Assembly (NCBI GenBank): GCA_963795415.1
Contig: CAWCHQ010000001.1
Span: 744,001-808,000, forward strand
DNA from: CAVSUZ01 sp963795415
GTDB lineage: Bacteria > Pseudomonadota > Alphaproteobacteria > Acetobacterales > Acetobacteraceae
Direction of reading: 5' to 3'
Length of the DNA: 64,000 nt
In this document: positions 52,040-60,495 of the stretch, piece after piece
Layout: each line of letters begins with the position of its first letter
How positions within the stretch are numbered: position 1 is the first letter of the stretch
Translations under genes and position numbers: made by a program
Notes under the pieces: model-generated
The model's database searches: none
Seen by the model: only the letters and a program-made list of their open reading frames with translations
What the model was told of the DNA's origin: nothing

Positions 52040-53764
52040 TCAGATGTCCGCGTAGCAATGGGCTTCGGCCGCGCCGCCGGGGTGGGTGACCGCCCCGAGG
52101 TGAGCCGGTCCGACGAGTTGCGCGTATTTCCATATCGCGCCGGAGGTGTAGATGGTTTCCCGGGGCTTCCAGGCGGCCCGGCGGGCGGTGACTTCGGCCT
52201 CGGGCAGCATGACGTCGATTGAGCCTTTTTCGGCATCGATAACTATACGGTCGCCATCGCGGAGCAGGCCGATGGGGCCCCCGACGGCGGCTTCGGGACC
52301 GACATGGCCGACGCAGAAGCCGTGGGTGCCGCCGGAAAAGCGGCCATCGGTGATGAGGGCGACCTGTTCGCCCATCCCCTGGCCGAAGATGGCGCCGGTG
52401 GTGGAGAGCATTTCCCGCATTCCGGGGCCGCCCCTGGGGCCTTCGTAGCGGATGACGATGACGTCGCCCGGCTTGTAGGCGCGGGCCTGGACGGCAGCGA
52501 AGGCTTCTTCCTCGGAATCGAAGCAGAGGGCGGTGCCCTCGAAGCGGAGGTTCCCCATGCCGGCGACCTTCACGATAGCGCCTTCCGGCGCCAGGTTGCC
52601 GCGGAGGCCTACGAGGCCTCCGGTCTGGGACAATGCGCGGGAGACGGGATAGACCACGTCCTGGTCTGCGGGGAATTGTACGCCCTTGAGGTTCTCGGCA
52701 AGGGTCTTGCCGGTGACGGTCAGGCAGTCGGCGTGGAGCAGACCGCCGTCGAGCAGGGCTTTGAGGATGACGGGGATGCCGCCGACGCGGTGGACGTCGA
52801 GGGCGACGTATTTTCCGGCAGGCTTGAGGTCGGCGATGTAGGGCGTGCGGCGCATGATCTCGACAACATCGTCCATGGTGAAGCGGATGCCGGCTTCGTG
52901 AGCCATGGCGGGGAGATGCAGGCCGGCGTTGGTTGAGCCGCCGGTAGCGCCGACGCAGACCGCGGCGTTTTCGAAGGATTTGCGGGTGACGATGTCGCGC
53001 GGGCGGAGGCGATTTTCGATCAGCGACATGACGGCGCGGCCGGATTCCACGGCGTAGCGGTCGCGTTCCTCATATGGCGCGGGGGAGCCGGCGGAGCCTG
53101 GAAGGGCGAGGCCGATGGCCTCGCTGACCATGGCCATTGTATTGGCGGTGAACTGGCCTCCGCAGGCGCCGGCCGAGGGGCAGGCGACGCATTCGAGCTC
53201 GTGCAGTTCTTCGTCGGACATGTTGCCGGCGGCGTGGCGGCCGACGGCCTCGAACACGTCGACGACGGTGACGTCCTTGTCCTTGTAGCGGCCCGGAAGG
53301 ATGGAGCCGCCGTACATGAAGACGCTGGGGATGTTGAGGCGGAGCATGGCCATCATCATGCCGGGGAGGGATTTGTCGCAGCCGGCGAGGCCGACCAGGG
53401 CGTCGTAGCAGTGGCCGCGGACGGTGAGTTCCACTGAGTCAGCGATGAGGTCGCGGGAGACCAGGGAGGCTTTCATGCCCTGGTGACCCATGGCGATGCC
53501 ATCCGTCACAGTGATGGTGGTGAACTCGCGGGGGGTGCCGCCGGCCTCTTTTACGCCGGTTTTCGCCGACTGGGCCTGGCGGGAGAGGGAAATGTTGCAG
53601 GGGGCGGCCTCGTTCCAGCAGGTGGCGACCCCGACCAGGGGCTGGTCGATTTCCTCCTGAGTGAGGCCCATGGCGTAATAGTAGGAACGGTGGGGAGCGC
53701 GGTCGGGGCCTTCGGTGACGTGACGGGAGGGAAGTTTGGATTTGTCCCAGATTTTGGGGGGCAT
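52040..53764 (-). CDS. ilvD: dihydroxy-acid dehydratase
   Basis: 574 residues. IlvD/Edd-family signatures are 'LVGLAGCDKSLPGMMMAMLR' and 'CPSAGACGGQFTANTMAMVS' (iron-sulfur cysteines), 'CVGATGGSTNAGLHLPAMAH', 'GGPGMREMLSTTGAIFGQGM' and 'LITDGRFSGGTHGFCVGHVG'. It dehydrates 2,3-dihydroxy-isovalerate and -methylvalerate in valine/isoleucine synthesis. The N-terminus 'DKSKLPSRHVTEGPDRAPHR' is the 570-residue IlvD form. Confidence 0.95.
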   Translation of the reverse strand: MPPKIWDKSKLPSRHVTEGPDRAPHRSYYYAMGLTQEEIDQPLVGVATCWNEAAPCNISLSRQAQSAKTGVKEAGGTPREFTTITVTDGIAMGHQGMKASLVSRDLIADSVELTVRGHCYDALVGLAGCDKSLPGMMMAMLRLNIPSVFMYGGSILPGRYKDKDVTVVDVFEAVGRHAAGNMSDEELHELECVACPSAGACGGQFTANTMAMVSEAIGLALPGSAGSPAPYEERDRYAVESGRAVMSLIENRLRPRDIVTRKSFENAAVCVGATGGSTNAGLHLPAMAHEAGIRFTMDDVVEIMRRTPYIADLKPAGKYVALDVHRVGGIPVILKALLDGGLLHADCLTVTGKTLAENLKGVQFPADQDVVYPVSRALSQTGGLVGLRGNLAPEGAIVKVAGMGNLRFEGTALCFDSEEEAFAAVQARAYKPGDVIVIRYEGPRGGPGMREMLSTTGAIFGQGMGEQVALITDGRFSGGTHGFCVGHVGPEAAVGGPIGLLRDGDRIVIDAEKGSIDVMLPEAEVTARRAAWKPRETIYTSGAIWKYAQLVGPAHLGAVTHPGGAAEAHCYADI

Positions 53765-54008
53765 GTTTGGGTGGTCCTCCCGCGCGAGTTTCGTGCTTCG
53801 GGGCGTTATAGCGGGTGGGGTGCTGGGGGGAAGGGTTGCGTACGCCCGAGCGGCCCGGAGCTGGGCGAAGGGGTCACTTTGGGGGGTTTGGCGGAGGCCG
53901 AAGGGTCACCTGGGCCGTTTTTGGCGGGGCGAAGGGGCCGCCTTGTCGGTTCTGGCTGGGGGCGGTTCTGGCTTGGGGGAAAGTGTGCGGGTTCAATCCC
54001 GCGGGCCG
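53765..54008. other. G-rich intergenic region
   Basis: About 240 bp with runs of G on the plus strand (for example GCTGGGGGGAAGGG near 53823-53836). No gene, terminator or RNA was recognised. It separates ilvD (upstream region) from the 3' end of the alpha/beta-hydrolase gene. Confidence 0.4.
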
Positions 54009-56105
54009 TCAGGGGCCTGTGCGGATGCCTCGCGTTTCGGCCTGACCGATCAGCAGCCGTGCGTCGTCCGGAAGCAGGAAGCGCTGCGCCACGAGATGGT
54101 CCGCGGCTTGCCGGATCGCGGCGACATACGCATCCCTGGTCGGGTAGCGCTCCTCCAGGGATGGCCGTGGATCGCCGGTTGCCTCGCGCTCGGCGCGCGT
54201 GACGGCGAAGGGGATGAAACTGCCCTGGAGGTTGCACATGCCACCTTCGAAGTGGCCGGCGCGGCCGAGATTCCAGCCGGTGTAAGTGGCGACGGGCACC
54301 TGGACGAAGACTGAGCGGATGCCGCCGATGTCGTTGCCGTCGGCATCGACCTGCGGCACCAGAACGCCGTAGCTGGCGGTGCCGACGCGCGGCGGTTCCC
54401 GGGTGATGATGCCGCTGGTGTCGCCGGCGCGGTACAGCGGGCCGAAATCCAGCACATGCAGTGTGTTGTAGACACGCTCGGTGGAAACCGCCGGGCGCGG
54501 AACGCCGCCGTAATTGTTTGCCGGTATCAGCGGAAACTTCACCTGATCGGCGGGCACCATCGTGCCGTCCGCAATGCGCGGGGTGGTGCCGGACGGCGGA
54601 GCGACGTCATTCCGCACCCAGGCTACGAGGTCGGTGAGCAGGGCCCGCATGGTCCAGAGTTGCGGGTTGGGGTTGGGCTGCTGCTGGCAGCTGCCGAATG
54701 GCGGTTTCGTCGCCAACGGAAGGAATGCGGGGCTGTGCTGGGTGCTGGCCATTATGTAGGTGCGCACATCGGGCGGATCAGGCACGTCGTATCGGCCAAG
54801 TGGATCGGTAAGGCCGAGGGACTGCCGACCCTCCCACATCTCCAGTACCTGTGGCCACGTGGAAGATGCGCGGACAGGTGTTGGTTTCGTCGCACCGATC
54901 GAGCAGGCCCTGGGTACGGCCGGTGAGCGGATCTGACTGGCGGCCATAGGTGAAGGGGAAGTCGTAAGCCGGGTAGAGATGGTCGGTCTGCTCGCCCCAG
55001 GCGCGCACGGGCTGGCCGAAACGGGCGTTTAACGGCATCAGGCCTCCGCCGATATGCGGATACGCGCCATCGAACACTCTTATCCCCTGTTCGTTCTCGT
55101 TGAAACCAAGAGCAATAAGGCTGCGGATCATCCTGCCGCTCTGGGATGAGCCTTCGATGATCGCCGTCTGCCCCGGCTGGCGCAGGTACGCGCCAAGGTC
55201 GCGCGTGGCGGCAAAGCCAATTCCGAGAACGAGAGGGTCCTTCGCACGGTAGATGAGTTCATAGAGGATGCCGGGCTGAAATCCGGCCGGCATGCAGAGA
55301 TGCTTCGGATCCGGCTGCGGCTGGGCGTCCGGTTCGCAGCGCGCGAAACGCCACGCGCTGTTGGGAATGGGGACAGGGCGGTCCTGGGTGTGGGCGCGCA
55401 TGGTCAGGGTAGGGATGAAGCCGTCCGGCGCGGGCCCGTTGTCGAGTGACGCCGCGGGATAAGAATCATAGCTGTCGAACGGGTAATTCTGGATCTGCTG
55501 ACTGAGGATTATCGGCAGGCTGGGTGTGGGCCGCGGGTGATAATTTCGCTACGTACGATACCGGTAACCGGAGAGCCATCGTGGTTATGGGCGACGATCT
55601 CTGGCATGAGAATGCGGTTCCACCCCGGCAGGGCGTCCATCTCCCACCCGCACCACACAAGGGTATAGCCCTGCTCCATCAGCCATCCGTCGCCCGGTGT
55701 AGTAAGCGCGTTGCGGTCCGGCACGGAAGGCGGCACGCCGGCGTTGAAAGCGGCGATGGCAACTTTGTTGCCGCGATTGTTTACCTCGAACAGCAGCACG
55801 TGGTTGGTGCGGGCGGGATCGGCGGGGCGGAGAAACTCCACCTCGGTTTCGTAGTGCACCAGTCCATGCGCGTCCCGGGGTGCGAGGTCGAGATCCTGGA
55901 TTATGGCGTTGTGGGGATCGGCCGGGTCGAGTTCGCCGGCCGCACGCGCGAAGACATGTTCATATGCGCCGGCGGCACCGAATTGCTGGCCGCCGAAGGC
56001 CGGTTCGGTGCGCAGGATCTGGAGATTGGTGATGCGCGCCTGTGCCGGTCCGCCGAGCAACGCACAGGCGACCAGCAGCGCCGTGGCGCAGGTTTTCCGC
56101 GGCAT
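54009..56105 (-). pseudogene. exported alpha/beta-hydrolase-domain protein, two frame breaks
   Basis: Start at 56105 after GGAGG; signal peptide 'KTCATALLVACALLGGPAQA'. Three successive frames make one large hydrolase. Frame 1 runs to about 55530 ('VLLFEVNNRGNKVAIAAFNA'). Frame 2 runs from 'LPIILSQQIQNYPFDSYDSY' to about 54843 and holds the nucleophile motif 'AIIEGSSQSGRMIRSLIALG'. Frame 3 runs to the stop at 54009 ('YIMASTQHSPAFLPLATKPP'). One extra base at each junction explains the breaks. The repaired protein (about 697 residues) belongs to the alpha/beta-hydrolase-domain family. As written it is inactive; sequence error cannot be excluded. Confidence 0.8.
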
Positions 56106-56200
56106 GCGTTTCCTCCGGTGGGGTGACGCGGTAGAGTGAGGCTGCGGGCCTGATCGTGCAAGCGGCGTGCTGTCCAATTCTGTTTTCAGCGCAGGGTGAC

Positions 56201-56920
56201 TTAGCGGACGTCGTGTTCGGCGAATGTGCCCCAGCGGCGCTGCCAGGATGCGAGGAATATGCTCTGTACGGAAGCGCTGAGGACGCCATTCGCGAGGTCA
56301 GTCGCGATTTGCGCCAGGTTGTCGCAAACCTTTTCGACAAATTCCTCCGAGCCGATTTCGAGGACCCGGCCAGACCCGGTCGTGTCGAAGAAGGACAAAG
56401 CAGGCATACCGTCCAGAACCTGAACGTCCATCTCCGAACTGCCTTCGACGAAGCCTGTATGGAGGAGGCCGCATCTGAGGCCGTGATAAAGAGTATCGAT
56501 AACGGCACCATAGTCGGCATCCGAGATGGATGCGCCGAGTGAGTCGCGAGGAAACATCCAAACGGCCCCTCGCTTGAATGCTTTACCAAACGGTTGGAGC
56601 GGTGGGAGGACAACAGACGGAGCATCCATCAATTTGCCGGCGATCTCGATCAGCGGAAGCGCAAGCTGAACCGCGGCCCAGCGGGGCGGTGTATCATTAT
56701 CAAGGTGGAATCTGATTTTGGGAATGACTTCGGACGAGGTTTCAGCCTGGAACAGGTTTGCAGCAAGGTCAAAATCGGTGAAGGTCCATTTGCCATCCCG
56801 GAGGCTCATATACTCGGTTTGCGAGTACGCCGCCTGGCTCTGCAGATGCGTGATTTGCCGGGTTTCGTGATCGTATAAGTAGGATCCGAAGGGTATTGCC
56901 TTCACGGGCTGGGCGGTCAT
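56201..56920 (-). CDS. hypothetical protein
   Basis: 239 residues from MTAQPVKAIPFGSYLYDHET. No family recognised and no signal peptide or membrane helix. Mixed alpha/beta content, with 'PPRWAAVQLALPLIEIAGKL', 'GAVWMFPRDSLGASISDADY' and 'LEIGSEEFVEKVCDNLAQIA'. GC content is lower than the surrounding genes and the region is rich in mobile-element remnants, so recent acquisition is possible. Confidence 0.6.
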   Translation of the reverse strand: MTAQPVKAIPFGSYLYDHETRQITHLQSQAAYSQTEYMSLRDGKWTFTDFDLAANLFQAETSSEVIPKIRFHLDNDTPPRWAAVQLALPLIEIAGKLMDAPSVVLPPLQPFGKAFKRGAVWMFPRDSLGASISDADYGAVIDTLYHGLRCGLLHTGFVEGSSEMDVQVLDGMPALSFFDTTGSGRVLEIGSEEFVEKVCDNLAQIATDLANGVLSASVQSIFLASWQRRWGTFAEHDVR

Positions 56921-57194
56921 GCCTTTCTCTTTCAGGGTGATCGCGGGGTTCGCGCGGCCGCTTGGGCAGGTTCGCGCAGCGGCGACGGGGCAGAGCCGCT
57001 ACGGCAGCGGCGTGCTGGCCGGAAATGATAGTGCACCACATGTAAGGGCGCTACCATAAACTCCAGGCAATGCAGCCTCTACGGGATGAGGTGAGCCAGC
57101 CCCGGGGGGTGCGGAATTCAAGACTTCCGGATTTCCCGCAACATATGACCGTAAAGACTAAGCAACGAATACCTTTAGAGTCCGTCCGGAGACT
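56921..57194. other. intergenic region before an IS5-family remnant
   Basis: About 270 bp with no gene. It contains TTCCCGCAACATATGA at 57133-57148, repeated exactly at 60484-60499 over the start of the serine-recombinase gene. It also has GAGTCCGTCCGGAGACTTCA at 57179-57198, which may be the terminal repeat of the IS5-type element that follows. Confidence 0.5.
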
Positions 57195-57665
57195 TCATAA
57201 AGGATTGCAGAGCTTTCTAAGCATGAGGCGGATTGCGGCGAGGCGGAGGAAGGCGAGTGCGTTGTGGTTGCGGTTTTCCCAGTCTTTTGCGAGCCGACGG
57301 CACCGGTTGAGCCAGGCGATGGAACGTTCGACGATCCAGCGCTTGGGTTCGACGACGAAGCCTTCGGCGTGATCGCTGCGTTTGACGATCTCGACCACTA
57401 GGCCGCGCATCGTCTTGGCGACGCCTTCCTGGAAGATCGGTCCTGCGTAGGCGCCGTCGGCGAACAGCTTGCGAAGGAACGGGAACTGCCCGAACAAAGT
57501 GGACAACAACAGGATGCCGCCGTCGCGGTCCTGAACGTCGGCGGCAGTCACCACCGTGTGCAGCACCAGACCCCGTGTGTCGACCAGGACATGGGTAAGC
57601 ATCCGCCGAGCACCGCGGGCGTTCAGCCGCCGGCGAGTGGCACCATCAATCTCCCTCAGCGGCAA
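57195..57665 (-). pseudogene. IS5-family transposase, N-terminally truncated
   Basis: 156 residues preserving the C-terminal half of an IS5/IS427-type DDE transposase: 'THVLVDTRGLVLHTVVTAAD' (metal Asp), 'LFADGAYAGPIFQEGVAKTM' (second Asp), 'VEIVKRSDHAEGFVVEPKRW' and 'VERSIAWLNRCRRLAKDWEN' (Glu of the Y-x2-R-x3-E-like region). The N-terminal third is absent; upstream bases no longer match. A dead insertion sequence. Confidence 0.85.
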
Positions 57666-57837
57666 TTACGCTCTGAGGTCGTCGAGGAGTTCCTTGAGGT
57701 TCTCGACACCGCGCGGCCAGCACGCAGAACGCCACCTACCTCAGCTTGAATGAGATCCAGTGCGGCCTCTGCCGGTTCACCGCCTTGTTCGTGCCCAAAT
57801 GGATCGTCCTACTCCATCTATGTCACGAGACTTACGT

Positions 57838-58701
57838 TCAAGTTCCTGCGCGAAATCGCCGGTGTTTCCAGCAACAGGTAAGAATTGCCCAGGTAAATAA
57901 TCCGGTGCTAAAGATGGCGACGCTGCGCGGCTCCGATACTGGTCGGGGGCTCTCCACGAATGCCGCTGTAATTGCCGTTTGTGTAACAGGGTTATTTGTA
58001 CTACACACTGAGCCGTTTCCATTTCGCCATCCAAAATGTATTCCATGGGCATTCTCAGTGGCGGGCACAGTGATTGGTCCGGGATTTGTAGCGTCTGTCC
58101 CAAGAACACAATTTGGATCAATATAGGAGATTGACTCCGCTCCATGAGTATCAGTGTTGTATGTAATAGCAGTCAGCGTAACCCAATGATGTGCCTCAGC
58201 CAAGCGAATTTCGACATCCGCTTTCGATAGAAGTGAACTTAATAGAAAGAGACCATCCGGGAGGACGGGCGCTACATCTTCGCGGTCCAGCCAATCCGTA
58301 AAGTTGTGCGTGACGTCGGGCGTTCTACCTTCAAATTTCGTCGTATCGGGAGCATATAGGTCAAACCAGTTGATTTTCCCGTTCCAGGCTTGCATGGAAG
58401 TTACGCCACAGCCTCCTCCGCCCATTAAAGTATCGAGCTCTACGGCTGCCTCGGACATTGATGTGGAGCTCCCTGTGGTTAGATGTGTTCCATCATACGT
58501 GTTGTGGTACGTATTGGCTAAAAAACCAAATGAGTTAATCTGTGCTGTTGCTGCGCAGCGCCCTCCCTGATTGGAAACATGGCCAAAATCGCCATAGGGG
58601 AGGGATGTCGTCAGAAGTCCCGCCTCTGCGCTGCCGCTGGTTGTGCCCACAAAACCAGCGAGAACTATCAAGCCGGTTCGGACGCCTCGCAATGTATTCA
58701 T
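57838..58701 (-). CDS. PEP-CTERM-like exported protein with cysteine-peptidase-like core
   Basis: 287 residues from MNTLRGVRTGLIVLAGFVGT, with GGAG upstream and a signal peptide ending near 'GSAEA'. A Gln-Cys segment 'SNQGGRCAATAQINSFGFL', a later His in 'LAEAHHWVTLTAITYNTDTH' and 'ESISYIDPNCV' have the order Cys-His-Asn/Asp of C39-like or papain-like peptidases. The C-terminus 'VSEPRSVAIFSTGLFTWAIL' plus basic tail resembles a PEP-CTERM signal, with SEP in place of PEP. It may be a surface-anchored peptidase, or an inactive relative. IS3 copy 2 lies 78 bp upstream of its start. Confidence 0.68.
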   Translation of the reverse strand: MNTLRGVRTGLIVLAGFVGTTSGSAEAGLLTTSLPYGDFGHVSNQGGRCAATAQINSFGFLANTYHNTYDGTHLTTGSSTSMSEAAVELDTLMGGGGCGVTSMQAWNGKINWFDLYAPDTTKFEGRTPDVTHNFTDWLDREDVAPVLPDGLFLLSSLLSKADVEIRLAEAHHWVTLTAITYNTDTHGAESISYIDPNCVLGTDATNPGPITVPATENAHGIHFGWRNGNGSVCSTNNPVTQTAITAAFVESPRPVSEPRSVAIFSTGLFTWAILTCCWKHRRFRAGT

Positions 58702-58857
58702 CTCCTTCTCCTCTTCCCCTGATGCTAGGATCGTCGCTTCAGCCGACATTCGCCAGATGGCCGGGCATTTTGGGACAGTTGAGGTGGACCCCGAAATCTG
58801 GACAGGTGGCTAAGAGAGACTCTCGCTTCTGGAACGGCCGCGGGCCGGGGGTGACAG

Positions 58858-59150
58858 ATGGCGCATATTCGCAAGAAGCACAGCGTTGATTTCAAGGCGA
58901 AGGTGGCCTTGGCGGCGGTGCGCGAGGACGGCACCGTGGCGGAGCTATCAAGCCGATATGGGGTGCATGCGAGCCAGATCCATGCGTGGAAGAAGACGCT
59001 GGTCGAGGGGGTTGGTTCGCTGTTCGCCCGGGGAAGGCAGGAACGTCGGAGGGCGCCGTGGCGGACGAGGCGCAACTGGCCAAGCTGTATGAGAAGATTG
59101 GCGAGCTGACGGTCGAGCGCGATTTTTTTCGCAAAAGGTCTGGGCCATGA
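58858..59150 (+). pseudogene. IS3-family transposase OrfA (copy 2, frameshifted)
   Basis: Identical to copy-1 OrfA up to 'VGSLFARG'. There a G-run of four bases (five in copy 1) shifts the frame, so an 83-residue protein ending at 59109 replaces the native leucine-zipper-like helix. The HTH is intact, but multimerisation and fusion to OrfB are probably lost. Confidence 0.85.
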
Positions 59151-60106
59151 ACCAGATAACGCGGCTGTCGCTGGTCGACAGGTCCGACGCGGACCTGTCG
59201 ATCGTGGCGCAGTGCCGGCTGCTGCAGGTTGCGCGCTCGACGCTGTATGACCGGGCTGCGCCGGTGAGTGCCGATGATCTGCGACTGATGCGGTGTCTGG
59301 ACGAACAGTATCTGGCGACACCGTTCTACGGATCGCGTCGCATGGTGGCGGTACTGCGCCGGTCCGGCGAAGTGGTGAACCGCAAGCGGGTGCGCCGATT
59401 GATGCGTCTGATGGGGCTTGAGGCGATTTACCAGAAGCCGAACACCAGCCGGCGTCACCCGGAACACAAGGTGTATCCTTACCTTTTGCGAGATCTCCTG
59501 ATCGATCGACCCAACCAGGTGTGGTGCGCGGACATCACGTACATCCCGCTGGCGAAGGGTTTTGTGTATCTGGTTGCTGTGATGGACTGGTTCAGTCGGC
59601 GTGTTCTGGCATGGCGTTTATCGATCGGGCTGGACATGGCATTCTGTGTCGAGGCTTTGCAGGATGCGATGGATCGATACGGGCAGCCGGGCATATTCAA
59701 CACCGATCAGGGTGTGCAGTTCACCAGCGGGGATTTCATTGACGAACTGGCGGCCCGCGGGGTGCGGATCAGCATGGACGGCAAAGGGCGATTTTTGGAC
59801 AACATCTTCATCGAGCGCCTGTGGCGCAGCCTGAAATATGAGGAGGTGTTCATCAAGGCGTACGCCTCGGTTGGTGCGGCACGTGGCGGTATCGGCAGGT
59901 GGCTGGCCTTTTACAACGAAGTGCGTTTGCACCAAGCGCTCGGTTATCGAACGCCGCGCGAAATGTTCGAGGCCGCGCCGACCTGTGGATATGTGGACAA
60001 CGCCAGCGCGTTGACCACATCCCCACAGGCACCACAACAGCAACAAAAGGGGTCAATCGACGATCAGAACGTGCTATGCAGCTTCGCTTCCCCCTCGCAC
60101 GGGTAG
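59147..60106 (+). CDS. IS3-family transposase OrfB, DDE integrase (copy 2)
   Basis: 319 residues with all DDE residues (D in 'WCADITYIP', D in 'NTDQGVQFTS', E in 'FIERLWRSLKYEE') and the native C-terminus 'GSIDDQNVLCSFASPSHG'. It starts in the ATGA junction after orfA. With orfA of the same copy broken, this element might need OrfA supplied by copy 1. Confidence 0.92.
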   Translation: MNQITRLSLVDRSDADLSIVAQCRLLQVARSTLYDRAAPVSADDLRLMRCLDEQYLATPFYGSRRMVAVLRRSGEVVNRKRVRRLMRLMGLEAIYQKPNTSRRHPEHKVYPYLLRDLLIDRPNQVWCADITYIPLAKGFVYLVAVMDWFSRRVLAWRLSIGLDMAFCVEALQDAMDRYGQPGIFNTDQGVQFTSGDFIDELAARGVRISMDGKGRFLDNIFIERLWRSLKYEEVFIKAYASVGAARGGIGRWLAFYNEVRLHQALGYRTPREMFEAAPTCGYVDNASALTTSPQAPQQQQKGSIDDQNVLCSFASPSHG

Positions 60107-60177
60107 CGGGATTCGTAACCGGCGGGAGTCTCTCTTAGCTCAACCCGTTTCCTGTCCAATGGATGGGGTCCACCTCA

Positions 60178-60495
60178 AGTTTTCGTCCCGTTGAGGCGCG
60201 CTGCAAGGAAATTCGATTGATGGCTGACTGTCCCGGCAGCCAAATCGTCGTTACTGACCGCGTCGAAGCGCTGGAACTCATCGTCTGGTCGGCAACCGGA
60301 CAATTGGGACCCGCTGATGATTTGAGCGGATCATGATTGGTCTCCTTATTAAGCGCGGAAGCCACACACCTGTCTACCAAGCGCAACACGCGCCGGACTC
60401 TTCACGTTTTCCTGAGACCCAAGGTTTGCCAAAATCAAGACTTTCGGGAACTTTTCTTGACCCGCTTTGCCAACGGATTACACTTCCCGCAACAT
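60178..60495. other. intergenic region between IS3 copy 2 and the recombinase gene
   Basis: About 320 bp without a supported gene. TTCCCGCAACATATGA at 60484-60499 overlaps the start of the next gene and recurs at 57133. AAATCAAGACTTTCGGGAAC near 60430-60449 is loosely like TTCAAGACTTCCGGATTTCC at 57118-57137, so the two places probably share an origin. Confidence 0.5.

Larger units (their letters stand above)
58780..60177 (+). mobile_element. IS3-family insertion sequence, copy 2 (1398 bp)
   Basis: Same TGAGGTGGACCCC ends as copy 1, with its own target duplication AGT at 58777-58779 and 60178-60180. The right subterminal repeat is intact (GAGTCTCTCTTAGC mirrors GCTAAGAGAGACTC near the left end). 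One G is missing in the orfA G-run near 59030. The element keeps the 61 bp that copy 1 lost, so its orfB stop is present. It is inserted in the upstream region of the PEP-CTERM-like gene. Confidence 0.93.

Noticed and set aside
53985..54004. tRNA T-arm-like GGTTCAATCCC
   Set aside because: With a 7-nt loop the stem has a G-G mismatch, and no acceptor, D or anticodon arms are found around it.
400..60177. A composite transposon bounded by the two IS3 copies
   Set aside because: Each copy has its own, different 3-bp target duplication (TGC and AGT). The outer ends of the pair do not share a duplication, so they inserted independently.
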